DNA of 64,000 bases from Leptolyngbya sp. SIO1E4 (lineage in GTDB: Bacteria; Cyanobacteriota; Cyanobacteriia; Phormidesmidales; Phormidesmidaceae), in the NCBI GenBank assembly GCA_010672825.2, contig JAAHFU020000002.1:1438001-1502000 (forward strand), written 5' to 3'. Each line of letters begins with the position of its first letter. Position 1 is the stretch's first letter. The notes under the pieces are model-generated. The model made no database searches. It worked only from the letters and a program-made list of their open reading frames with translations, and was not told the DNA's origin. Below are positions 35,654 to 44,216 of this stretch, one piece after another. Both the position numbers and the translations under genes were made by a program.

Positions 35654-36232
35654 TGATAGACCTGAAAGGCCCGAAATGCTCTAAATCATCTCAAAGTATC
35701 TTGATTTTCTCTGATCCTGGCCTAGATGAACTCAGAGAAGCAAATCCAAAATCATACTTTTATTTTTCGAAAGTTTATAGATGCAATATTTAATCATTGA
35801 CTTATGGCTATTTCATGAGGGTTGTAACCCTATCAATAAAATCTTTTCAGATTTGTCTGCTGACAAAATTTCTAGCTTTAGCGATGTTTCGCCATTAGGG
35901 CACTGTTGTTATGGAAATACGGGTGATTTCCATCGATACTGAGCCTGAAAAATATTTGTTTAAAAGAAGTGTTCGGTGGGGGCGAGTGTCGTCATAACTG
36001 TCGGAATAACTCCACCAGATGCTGCCGTCGCGCCCCCATGTTCAAGCCTGGGAGGATGACCCGATCAGGATTCCTGCAATCGTGAAACGGGTGTCGCTGG
36101 TAACCCTGCTGTGGTTGGTGAGATGCTAGAAACATTTGGCCTAAATATTTTCTCTCTGGGGATAGGGGGATTTACACGATAGGATCAGCCTTACATAGTC
36201 ATGCTTAACGTTGCACACAGCGCAAAACTCCT
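35654..36232. other. Intergenic region, about 580 bp, upstream of glcD
   Basis: The left part (35690-35900) is AT-rich without a reading frame of interest. The right part contains an 8-bp complementary pair, TGGGGGCG at 35977-35984 and CGCCCCCA at 36031-36038, that could close a stem of 62 bases. The glcD promoter is expected close to 36180. No known RNA family was recognised. Confidence 0.5.
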
Positions 36233-37714
36233 ATGGTGGCTCAACTGAATGCTCCTGAATCCCAACGCGATTGGGCACCGATCCTGAATGCTCTAGAGGC
36301 AGTGCTGGGAAAAGATTCTGTAATTCGGCGGAAAGAGGAACTGCTGGTGTACGAGTGTGATGGCTTGACCAGCTATCGCCAACGCCCTCCCGTGGTGGTA
36401 TTGCCGCGAACAACTGAACAGGTGGCGGCTGCGATTAAGGTCTGCGATCGCTACAACGTTCCTTTTGTTGCCAGAGGTGCTGGAACTGGGCTATCGGGGG
36501 GAGCTTTGCCCTTAGAAGATGCGGTGCTGATTGTGACCGCTACCATGCGCCAAATCTTGGACGTAGACCTCGATAACCAACGGGTGGTGGTACAGCCAGG
36601 GGTCATTAACAACTGGGTGACACAAGCTGTCAGCGGTGCCGGGTTTTACTATGCTCCCGACCCTTCGAGCCAGAGTGTGTGCTCGGTGGGGGGCAACGTG
36701 GCTGAAAACTCCGGGGGGGTGCACTGCCTCAAGTATGGCGTGACGACTAACCACGTTTTGGGCCTAAAGCTGGTGTTGCCCGATGGGGAGATTGTGGAGA
36801 TTGGAGGAGCTGTACCGGAACAGCCAGGCTATGACTTGACGGGTATCTTTGTCGGGTCGGAGGGCACCCTCGGCATTGCCACCGAAATCACCCTGCGGAT
36901 TCTTAAGGCTCCAGAGTCAATTAATGTGCTGCTGGCAGACTTTACAGCTGTTGAGGCGGCTGGGGCCACGGTGTCTGACATCATCAGTGCAGGCATTGTC
37001 CCAGCCGGGATGGAGATGATGGACAACTTTAGCCTTAACGCTGTAGAAGATGTGGTGCAAACGGAGTGCTATCCCCGCGATGCGGAGGCGATCTTGCTCA
37101 TTGAGATCGATGGCTTGCCTGCAGAGGTTGCGGTAAGCCGCGATCGCATCACAGCCCTCTGTCAAAAAAATGGCGCGCGCAACGTTACCGTCGCCGCTGA
37201 CACCGAAGAACGCTTACGACTTTGGAAAGGTCGCAAAGCTGCTTTTGCAGCGATGGGTAAACTCAGCCCTGATTACTATGTGCAGGATGGCGTCATCCCC
37301 CGCACTCAACTCCCCTACGTGCTACGGGAAATTGAAGCCCTGGGTGAAAAACACGGCTATCGCGTCGCTAATGTATTCCACGCGGGGGACGGCAACCTGC
37401 ACCCGCTGATTCTCTACAACAACAATATTCCTGGACAGCTAGAAGAAGTCGAAGAACTCGGCGGTGACATCCTGAAACTGTGCGTTAAGGTTGGCGGCAG
37501 CATTTCAGGAGAGCACGGCATTGGGGCTGACAAACGCTGTTACATGCCTGATATGTTCTCCCCGACAGATTTAGAAACGATGCAGTGGGTACGGGCCAGT
37601 TGGAACCCCAAAGGGCTTGCAAATCCAACCAAGATATTTCCGACCCCCCGCACCTGTGGGGAAGCGGCTAGGCAGAGTTTGCCGCCGGAACTTGCTAATG
37701 TAGAGCGGTTCTAG
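36233..37714 (+). CDS. glcD: Glycolate oxidase subunit GlcD (FAD-linked oxidase)
   Basis: GlcD is the flavin subunit of glycolate dehydrogenase, which oxidises the photorespiratory product glycolate to glyoxylate. The 493-residue protein has the FAD-binding PCMH domain (PPVVVLPRTTEQVAAAIKVC, VARGAGTGLSGGALP, VGGNVAENSGGVHCLKYGVT, GSEGTLGIATEITLRI). Its C-terminal oxidase domain contains VFHAGDGNLHPLI and GGSISGEHGIGADKR. These last blocks with the HxxxH metal site are shared with D-lactate dehydrogenases, so D-lactate is an alternative substrate. GlcE and GlcF partners are not in this window. The ATG at 36233 is used; GTG at 36236 is also possible. Confidence 0.9.
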   Translation: MVAQLNAPESQRDWAPILNALEAVLGKDSVIRRKEELLVYECDGLTSYRQRPPVVVLPRTTEQVAAAIKVCDRYNVPFVARGAGTGLSGGALPLEDAVLIVTATMRQILDVDLDNQRVVVQPGVINNWVTQAVSGAGFYYAPDPSSQSVCSVGGNVAENSGGVHCLKYGVTTNHVLGLKLVLPDGEIVEIGGAVPEQPGYDLTGIFVGSEGTLGIATEITLRILKAPESINVLLADFTAVEAAGATVSDIISAGIVPAGMEMMDNFSLNAVEDVVQTECYPRDAEAILLIEIDGLPAEVAVSRDRITALCQKNGARNVTVAADTEERLRLWKGRKAAFAAMGKLSPDYYVQDGVIPRTQLPYVLREIEALGEKHGYRVANVFHAGDGNLHPLILYNNNIPGQLEEVEELGGDILKLCVKVGGSISGEHGIGADKRCYMPDMFSPTDLETMQWVRASWNPKGLANPTKIFPTPRTCGEAARQSLPPELANVERF

Positions 37715-37849
37715 CGCTCTGCGAAAATACCGCCAAGGTCACTTCGTGTCTTGAGCGACCTGCTGAATATCAGCATTGTCGCTGTCAATTAGGCAGTAAT
37801 GGTAATCTGCAGTCGGTGAGGTTGACGGTTCTCTAGAACTCGTAAGGTT

Positions 37850-38758
37850 ATGTCGGCATTCTCGAAACATAGACGGCTGTTGTGGTGGCGATCGCTCATC
37901 CCTTACCTCTTTTTAGCCCCAGCCCTTATCGTGCTGGGACTGACTGTCTTTTGGCCAGCGTTGCAAGCGCTCTACCTGAGCTTCACCAGCTATGGCTTTG
38001 ACGTCACCCAACCGCCGATGTGGGTAGGGCTCGAAAATTTTCAAACCTTACTCGGCGATCGCACCTTTTGGATCACGGTTAAAAATACCCTGTTTTATTT
38101 GGTTGGCGTGGTGCCGATTTTGGCGATTCTGCCCCTCCTGCTAGCGATTCTGGTTAACCAAAAACTGCGGGGGATTCGCTGGTTTCGGGTGGCTTACTAT
38201 ACGCCTGTGGTTATTTCGATGGTGGTCGCAGGCATTGCGTGGCGCTGGCTTTATGCTGAAAATGGGCTGCTCAATCAGGTTTTGATGGGGTTGGGCCTGA
38301 CGGACAGCGGCATTCCCTGGCTCACCAGCCCAGCATTAGCGCTGCCCAGCGTTATGCTCGTCACCATCTGGAAAGGGGTGGGCTACTACATGGTGATTTA
38401 TTTGGCGGGTCTGCAAACCATCCCCAAAGATTTGTACGAAGCGGCAGCCATTGAGGGCTCAGACGGTTGGCGACGCCATTGGGACATCACAATTCCGCTC
38501 ATGCGACCCTATCTCTTTTTAGTGACCGTCATTTCAGCGATCGCAGCCACTAAAGTGTTCGAAGAAGTTTACATTATGACCCAGGGTGGGCCGCTCAGCA
38601 GCTCTAAAACGATCGTTTACTACGTTTATGAGCTAGCCTTTCAGGACCTAGAGATGAGCTATGCCTGCACCGTTGGGCTTGTGCTATTTTTGGTGATTTT
38701 AACGCTATCGATTTTACGATTGATGAGCGATCGCGGCAGCGAGAGGTCTTATTTTTAG
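37850..38758 (+). CDS. Sugar ABC transporter permease (MalF/LacF type)
   Basis: The 302-residue protein has six predicted helices. It carries the EAA loop that contacts the ATPase, EAAAIEGSDGWRRHWDITIPLMRP (near residues 200-225). PYLFLAPALIVLGLTVFWPALQALYLSF at the N-terminus and AATKVFEEVYIMTQGGP later are typical of carbohydrate-importing CUT1 permeases, the MalF side of the pair. The second permease, binding protein and ATPase that normally accompany it are not adjacent. glcD lies upstream, and the acyltransferase gene follows after about 90 bp. It may work with components encoded elsewhere. Confidence 0.85.
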   Translation: MSAFSKHRRLLWWRSLIPYLFLAPALIVLGLTVFWPALQALYLSFTSYGFDVTQPPMWVGLENFQTLLGDRTFWITVKNTLFYLVGVVPILAILPLLLAILVNQKLRGIRWFRVAYYTPVVISMVVAGIAWRWLYAENGLLNQVLMGLGLTDSGIPWLTSPALALPSVMLVTIWKGVGYYMVIYLAGLQTIPKDLYEAAAIEGSDGWRRHWDITIPLMRPYLFLVTVISAIAATKVFEEVYIMTQGGPLSSSKTIVYYVYELAFQDLEMSYACTVGLVLFLVILTLSILRLMSDRGSERSYF

Positions 38759-38850
38759 AGGCTGCTTGAAGCAAGTTTGAATCTTCACTCTAGAATCGTT
38801 GCCCCTCTCAGCACCTTGAAGGAGCACCCTTGCAATCTGGAGCATCTTAT

Positions 38851-39915
38851 ATGAAAAGCAGATTACTCGTGTTCGATTTGATCAGAGTATTCGCCATTTT
38901 CATCATCCTCTTTCACCATTTGCCGGGCTACTGCTTTAATTTTTATGATTTACGCTGGCTGGGCATAGACGCTGATTGGTCAATGCTCAATGAAATGAAT
39001 CGGTATTTTGGGTTAGGGTTGTTTGTCTTCACTTCGGGATACCTGCTTAACCTTAAAAAACAGACTTTTCCAGACTGGCGGGTTGCGCGATCGTTTTTCC
39101 TCAAGAAACTCCTGAGAATACTACCGCTCTACTGTATTGCTCTTATCCTGTTTTGCTTTATGTACAACATGAATGAGCCCATCAAAATCATCATCCATAT
39201 TTTAGGGCTGCAATTAATCTTGAGATCAGAATCCTTCTCTCCTATGTGGACGCTATGGTTTATTGGGATGATTATCCCCTATTATGCTCTGTTTATTTTG
39301 TTGAAAATTAACACGGTTAGTCGATTTTATAAGGCTTTATTTCTCATATCCTGGCCTATTGTTATTCTTGAAATGGGCCTTCTCTTTGATTTGACTGATC
39401 TACGCTTAGCGTTATACTATGGGATCTTTTTCTTTGGCATCTATTGTGCTGAAACGGATCTGTTGAAGCGAATTAAGAGGGCTAGCCTGCTAGCCTTTTC
39501 ATTAGTCTTGGCCTTCTGTCTCATCCTGTATGGCAACTACGATTTCTTGAGATTGCCGTTTGAAAGTATTAGGACGTTTCTGCAGATTAATGCCCTGATG
39601 CTGTGCTTTATACTAGCTATTTACGCTATCTTCAGCTATCTGACTGAGCATATAAAAGACGGTAGAGTGATTGAGCTAATTGCATACAGCTCATATGGAG
39701 CTTATTTGTTCCATCGACCTGTCTGGTACGTTTTGGAAAAGCTGCTTTCTAGGTTGGATGTAGGGTCGGTATATATCGATGCCCTGATATTAATAGGCAT
39801 TGGCATTCCCTTGATTATGCTAATTTCAAATATTTTGCAAACTCTTTATGATAGGTATTGTCTAAACCCCTGGTTGAGCAAGAGTCTTGATGCTCAGAAA
39901 TCAGCAGGTCAGTGA
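38851..39915 (+). CDS. Acyltransferase family 3 (OafA/YrhL-like) membrane protein
   Basis: AT3 proteins transfer acetyl or other acyl groups to cell-surface polysaccharides. The 354-residue protein has about ten hydrophobic helices. It begins with RVFAIFIILFHHLPGY, including the arginine and histidine essential in the family, and has a late SSYGAYLFHRPVWYVL block. The ATG at 38851 has GGAG eight bases before it. A TTG at 38830 with its own GGAG is possible too. The gene is visibly more AT-rich than its neighbours, suggesting horizontal acquisition. The exact acyl acceptor is unknown. Confidence 0.78.
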   Translation: MKSRLLVFDLIRVFAIFIILFHHLPGYCFNFYDLRWLGIDADWSMLNEMNRYFGLGLFVFTSGYLLNLKKQTFPDWRVARSFFLKKLLRILPLYCIALILFCFMYNMNEPIKIIIHILGLQLILRSESFSPMWTLWFIGMIIPYYALFILLKINTVSRFYKALFLISWPIVILEMGLLFDLTDLRLALYYGIFFFGIYCAETDLLKRIKRASLLAFSLVLAFCLILYGNYDFLRLPFESIRTFLQINALMLCFILAIYAIFSYLTEHIKDGRVIELIAYSSYGAYLFHRPVWYVLEKLLSRLDVGSVYIDALILIGIGIPLIMLISNILQTLYDRYCLNPWLSKSLDAQKSAGQ

Positions 39916-40268
39916 GCAGGGGTGTGGCGAGCGTGGCTTGATATGGGGTTTAATTTCGCCTTCTCCGTTTGCTGATGTCACAAATTTGCCCTTTCTCTAG
40001 AGGGCTTGCGTGTGCTCGATAGGTGCAACCGGAATCGATGATGTTGCAGGATGCTGCTGCAGATTGACGATGCCTTTTTCGGAAAGGGGGCCTGCAGGAG
40101 AAATCTGTGTCCTTTGCCACTACAGCAACTTGAATTTAAGGATTAGATAATAAAACGCTTGTTAAACGGTGGATACCTTATGGATTTTCGGTGCTGATTT
40201 TCAGTGCCTTTGAAACAATTTTAGAGGTGTGATTGAATCCAGAATCATACCCGCGTTAGGAGGAGGTT
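39916..40268. other. Intergenic region, 353 bp
   Basis: This is the upstream region of the nucleoside importer operon. An AGGAGG ribosome binding site sits directly before the ATG at 40269. I see no recognisable riboswitch, terminator or repeat apart from a short CCTTTTT/AAAGGGGG pairing near 40070-40100. Confidence 0.5.
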
Positions 40269-41357
40269 ATGCAATATCGATTTAATCGGCGAAATTTTCT
40301 TTGGTACGGCTCGGTAACCCTGGCCTCTACCGTGCTCCTCAAGGCCTGTGCTTCGACTCCGACAGATACCGCTGACGATGCCGAAACATCAGCCGCAACA
40401 TCGACAGACTCAGAGGTTAGTGGGGAGAGCAGTGGCGATTTCAAAGTTGCCATTGTGCTCCCGGGCGTGATTACCGATGGCGGATGGAACCAGTCTGGCT
40501 ATGAGGGGGTAAAGCAAGCTGCTGAAGCGCTAGGGGCTGAAATGGCCTATGTGGAGCAGGTTGATCAACCCGATCAAACCGAGGCGTTAGCAGACTTCGC
40601 GCGTCAGGGCTATCGTTTGGTGGCAGGCCATGGAGGTCAGTTTGATGCAGCCATCCAGCAAGTCGCGGCGGAGTTTCCTGACACCTTGTTTTTAGCGGTC
40701 AATGGGAGCGTCGCTGGGGATAACTACGCTGCAGTGCAAACAAATTACATTCAGCTCTGCTATCTCTGTGGTGCCATGGGTGCCATGATGACCGAGACCC
40801 AAAAGATGGCCTACATCACAGGTCTATCGTTTAAGGGAACGCAGCTGCAAGCAAAAGCCTTTGAACTGGGCGCTCATTCTGTTAATCCAGACATTGAGGT
40901 GGCGGTCAGCTTTACGGGAGATTTCAACGATATTGCCAAAGGTAAGGAAGCTGCCTCGGCCCTGATCGCGAGCGGGGTGGATGTGATGCTGCATAATCTC
41001 GACAATTCTGCGCCTGCTGTTATGGAAGCGGCGAAGGAAAAAGGGGTTTACATGTTTGGCAATACGACCGATCAACTCGATCTGGCACCCGAAGTCGTCC
41101 TCACTAGCGCGGTTCAAGACATTGGCGGGGCTATTGGCTACGTTATTGATGCAGCCTATGCCGGTAATTTCGAGGGCAAGCAATACATCCTAGGGCTAGA
41201 AACCCCTGAGATTGCTGATCTGGGGCGCATTAATGAGGATCTCGTGCCCCCTGACGTCTTGGAAAAGGTGACCACCTTGAAGCAAGACATGTTAGAGGGC
41301 AATCTGGCGTTCGAAGCCTGTGAAGAAAACGGTGAACCGGCTGTGTGTCCTGCCTAG
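40269..41357 (+). CDS. BMP-family nucleoside-binding lipoprotein (PnrA-like)
   Basis: The binding component of a BMP-type ABC importer captures purine or other nucleosides outside the membrane. The 362-residue protein has a twin-arginine-like start, RFNRRNFLWYGS, and a lipobox ending in LLKAC, so it is exported and lipid-anchored. A Thr/Ser/Asp-rich linker precedes the fold, which shows KVAIVLPGVITDGGWNQSGYEGVKQAAE, the standard opening of the family, and VAGHGGQFDAAIQQVA, as in PnrA. The downstream ATPase and permease genes follow with spacings of 53 bp, an overlap, then about 200 bp. AGGAGG precedes the ATG. Confidence 0.9.
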   Translation: MQYRFNRRNFLWYGSVTLASTVLLKACASTPTDTADDAETSAATSTDSEVSGESSGDFKVAIVLPGVITDGGWNQSGYEGVKQAAEALGAEMAYVEQVDQPDQTEALADFARQGYRLVAGHGGQFDAAIQQVAAEFPDTLFLAVNGSVAGDNYAAVQTNYIQLCYLCGAMGAMMTETQKMAYITGLSFKGTQLQAKAFELGAHSVNPDIEVAVSFTGDFNDIAKGKEAASALIASGVDVMLHNLDNSAPAVMEAAKEKGVYMFGNTTDQLDLAPEVVLTSAVQDIGGAIGYVIDAAYAGNFEGKQYILGLETPEIADLGRINEDLVPPDVLEKVTTLKQDMLEGNLAFEACEENGEPAVCPA

Positions 41358-41410
41358 CTTTACACGGTGGGCAATGTCCCTCTAGGAGAGGTTAGGAAGA
41401 CACCCGCGGT

Positions 41411-42934
41411 ATGACAGATTTACGACTAGAAGGCATCACCAAACGCTTTGGCGATTTTGTCGCCAATGAGCATATCAACCTGAGTGTTGAGACCGGTTCA
41501 ATTCATGCCGTGCTGGGAGAAAACGGGGCGGGTAAAACCACTCTGATGAATATTCTGTCGGGGCTATATCAGCCTGATGCAGGACATATTTTTCTGGACG
41601 ATCGCCCGGTTCAAATTGAGTCATCCCAGGCGGCGATCGCCCATGGGATTGGCATGATTCACCAGCACTTTATGCTAGTCCCGTCCTTAACGGTGACCGA
41701 AAATATTGTGTTAGGCGCTGAGGCTGGATTGCCATTACGGCGAGCGGCCAAAGAGGCAGAAATTGCAGCCCTCAGCCAAACCTATGGGCTAGCGGTGCCT
41801 CCTGATGCACGGGTAGAGGATTTGCCTGTGGGGGTGCAGCAACGGGTGGAAATTCTCAAAGTGCTGTACCGTCGAGCCAAAATCTTGATTTTAGACGAGC
41901 CTACCGCCGTGCTCACCCCTACCGAAGTCGGCTCCCTACTGCGGTTATTGCGACAGCTTGCCACCCAGCAGCATACGATCATTTTCATCAGCCATAAGCT
42001 GGATGAGGTGATGACCCTCTGCGATACGGTGACGGTGCTGCGGCGAGGGCAGGTGGCGGCGACAGTTGCGACTCAAGCGTGCACCCATCAAGATCTGGCG
42101 CGGTTGATGGTGGGGCGAGACGTGAGTCTCACTTACGACAAACCGCCGACCTCTGGTGGTGATACGGTGCTCTCAGTGCAAGATCTCTGGGTGCGTAATC
42201 GCCGAGGCTTGCCTGCCGTCAGGGGGGTTTCTTTTGAGCTAAAAGCCGGAGAAATTTTGGGCATTGCCGGGGTCGATGGGAACGGTCAGCGGGAACTGGC
42301 CGATGCGATCGCCTGCTTGACCCCGATTGAACGGGGCAGGCTGTCGCTAACCCCGGGCTGCCCCCTCGGCTATATTCCCGAAGATCGGCAAAAAATGGGG
42401 CTGATTCTGCGCTTTTCCATTGCCCGCAATCTAATTCTCAAAGCCTTCCGCTGGCGTCCCTTTGCCCGCTGGGGCTGGCTGCAAAGGCGTGAAATTGACC
42501 GCAACGCCAATACTGCCATCCAAGCGTTTGACATTCGTGCCATCCACCATACGCTCTCAGCCAGCCAGCTCTCGGGGGGCAATCAGCAAAAGGTCGTGCT
42601 GGCCCGAGAACTCTCGGGCAACCCAGGGCTGATCATCGCCATGCAACCCACCCGTGGGCTGGACATTGGCGCCACTGAATATGTGCAACGAGCCCTGCTG
42701 GAACAGCGACAGCGGGGAGCCGCCATCCTCTATATCTCTACTGAGTTGGAAGAAGTGATGGCCATGGGAGATCGCATTGCTGTGATGTATGAAGGACAGT
42801 TTGTAGATATTCTGACTGCTGCCACCGCGACCACTGAGAAATTGGGGCTGCTGATGGCTGGGGGCACCCCAGTCACCGTTGACGAAACTGCTGCGAACCC
42901 CGACCTTCACTACCCGATGGGGGTTAATGCTTAG
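41411..42934 (+). CDS. Nucleoside ABC transporter ATP-binding protein with two ABC domains
   Basis: The 507-residue protein contains two fused ATPase cassettes. The first has Walker A GENGAGKTT, Walker B ILILDEPTAVL and the signature VGVQQRVEIL. The second has LSGGNQQKVVLARE and a GVDGNGQREL in place of a canonical Walker A, the degenerate second site usual in the RbsA/XylG/NupO group. TRGLDIGA marks the second D-loop. With the BMP lipoprotein upstream and the two permeases downstream it powers nucleoside uptake. The stop overlaps the next start (ATGCTTAG), indicating translational coupling. Confidence 0.9.
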   Translation: MTDLRLEGITKRFGDFVANEHINLSVETGSIHAVLGENGAGKTTLMNILSGLYQPDAGHIFLDDRPVQIESSQAAIAHGIGMIHQHFMLVPSLTVTENIVLGAEAGLPLRRAAKEAEIAALSQTYGLAVPPDARVEDLPVGVQQRVEILKVLYRRAKILILDEPTAVLTPTEVGSLLRLLRQLATQQHTIIFISHKLDEVMTLCDTVTVLRRGQVAATVATQACTHQDLARLMVGRDVSLTYDKPPTSGGDTVLSVQDLWVRNRRGLPAVRGVSFELKAGEILGIAGVDGNGQRELADAIACLTPIERGRLSLTPGCPLGYIPEDRQKMGLILRFSIARNLILKAFRWRPFARWGWLQRREIDRNANTAIQAFDIRAIHHTLSASQLSGGNQQKVVLARELSGNPGLIIAMQPTRGLDIGATEYVQRALLEQRQRGAAILYISTELEEVMAMGDRIAVMYEGQFVDILTAATATTEKLGLLMAGGTPVTVDETAANPDLHYPMGVNA

Positions 42935-44015
42935 GCGCCTCTCTGTCCAGTGGCAACCGCTGCTGCTGGCAACCGTATCGCCGCTGCTGGCGGTGCTAGC
43001 GGCGCTGTTGGTGGGGGCGCTGCTCATGGGGATTGCCGGAGCCAACCCAGTGCAGGCCTACGCTGCACTGTTTCAAGAGTCGCTGCTGACCTACTTTGGG
43101 TTTGGCAACACCCTGACCAAAATGACGCCCCTGCTGCTAGCCGGACTGGGGGTACTGGTTGCCCTGCGGGCCGGGCTGTTTAACCTGGGGGGCGAAGGGC
43201 AGATCTATCTAGGAGGGTTAGGGAGTCTGCTGGTGGGGCTCTATCTGCAGGGAATGCCCGGCTGGATTCACTTACCGTTGACGTTGCTGGGCGGGTTTGC
43301 CCTGGGGGGGCTCTGGGGGGCGATCGCGGGCTATCTGAAGGTGGCTCGGGGGTTAAACGAGGTGCTGACGACCCTGCTGCTCAACTATGTGGCCCAGAAT
43401 CTGGTTGGCTATCTGGTTAACGGCCCCTTGATCGAGCCAGGGGCGCCGAGCCCCTACTCACCTCTGGTGGCTGAAACGGCGCGATTGCCCAAGTTCTTAC
43501 CCCAGAGTCAGGCGCACATGGGCATTTTCCTGGGCTTGGCCCTGGCGTTGCTGCTGCTGACGATCTTTTCCGTAACCACCCTCGGCTACCAGGTGGATGC
43601 TGTTGGGCAAAACCCCATAGCGGCGCGCTATGCAGGCATTCCTGTTAAACGTACTCTGGTAGGGGCAATGGCAGTTTCCGGCGGTTTGGCAGGCTTGGCA
43701 GGCAGTGCCGAAGTCATTGGCCTGAAATATCGACTGTTTGAAAATTTTGCCGGGGGCTATGGGTTTGATGCAATCGCGATCGCCCTCCTCAGTCGCGGCA
43801 GCCCTCTGGCGGTGGTGCTCACCGCTTTTTTCTTTGGGGCGTTGCGCAGCGGGGCCAATGTTATGCAGCGCAGCGCTGGGGTGCCGGTCACCATTGTCTC
43901 CGCTATCCAGGGTTTAACGCTGCTGTTTATCGCCATCAGCCTGGCGTTGGAGTTCAAAGCCCGCGCTGCACCTCCTTCTAAATCCACTCAATCTACCGCT
44001 GCTGCTCCGCCATAG
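42927..44015 (+). CDS. Nucleoside ABC transporter permease 1 (NupB/NupP type)
   Basis: The 362-residue protein from the ATG at 42927 has about ten hydrophobic helices. It carries the blocks ALRAGLFNLGGEGQIYLGGLGSLLVGLYL and GLAGLAGSAEVIGLKYRLFENFAGGYGFDAIAIALLSRGSPLAVV, characteristic of the BPD_transp_2 permeases of BMP importers. The frame extends to a TTG at 42879, but the overlap start is better, with its ATG inside the end of the ATPase gene. It forms a dimer with the permease encoded at 44217. A repeat element (44057-44166) separates the two genes. Confidence 0.88.
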   Translation: MLRRLSVQWQPLLLATVSPLLAVLAALLVGALLMGIAGANPVQAYAALFQESLLTYFGFGNTLTKMTPLLLAGLGVLVALRAGLFNLGGEGQIYLGGLGSLLVGLYLQGMPGWIHLPLTLLGGFALGGLWGAIAGYLKVARGLNEVLTTLLLNYVAQNLVGYLVNGPLIEPGAPSPYSPLVAETARLPKFLPQSQAHMGIFLGLALALLLLTIFSVTTLGYQVDAVGQNPIAARYAGIPVKRTLVGAMAVSGGLAGLAGSAEVIGLKYRLFENFAGGYGFDAIAIALLSRGSPLAVVLTAFFFGALRSGANVMQRSAGVPVTIVSAIQGLTLLFIAISLALEFKARAAPPSKSTQSTAAAPP

Positions 44016-44056
44016 TCCGCCTGCCGATACGGGCAGGGTTTATAGCAAACCTGATC

Positions 44057-44166
44057 TACAGCGGTATGCAGGCTGATCAAGTACATCCGAGCCCCCAAAC
44101 CCGAGCCTCCAAACCCGAGCCCCGATCTTGACCCAGATGCCCTGAATTCGACTAAACAAGGCTCTA
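44057..44166 (+). repeat. Dispersed ~100-bp element, copy A
   Basis: The sequence from TACAGCGGTATGCAGGC to GAACAAGGCTCTA-like ends matches the copies at 47046-47138 and 54191-54296 in order. Shared blocks are GCAGGCTGATCAAG, CCCCAAACCCGAG, TGACCCAGATG and AACAAGGCT. The AAACAAGGCTCT end with the TACAGC start suggests short terminal inverted repeats (TATAGC...GCTATA in copy C). It lies between the two permease genes of the nucleoside importer. Confidence 0.8.
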
Positions 44167-44216
44167 TTTCGCCCGTGATGGGCAAACTCTGCCCCTGCCC
44201 AGACTCTCCTTTTCCC

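Noticed and set aside
35561-36232. Cobalamin or glycine riboswitch before glcD
   Set aside because: No B12-box or glycine-aptamer core was seen. Only a GC-rich stem is visible.
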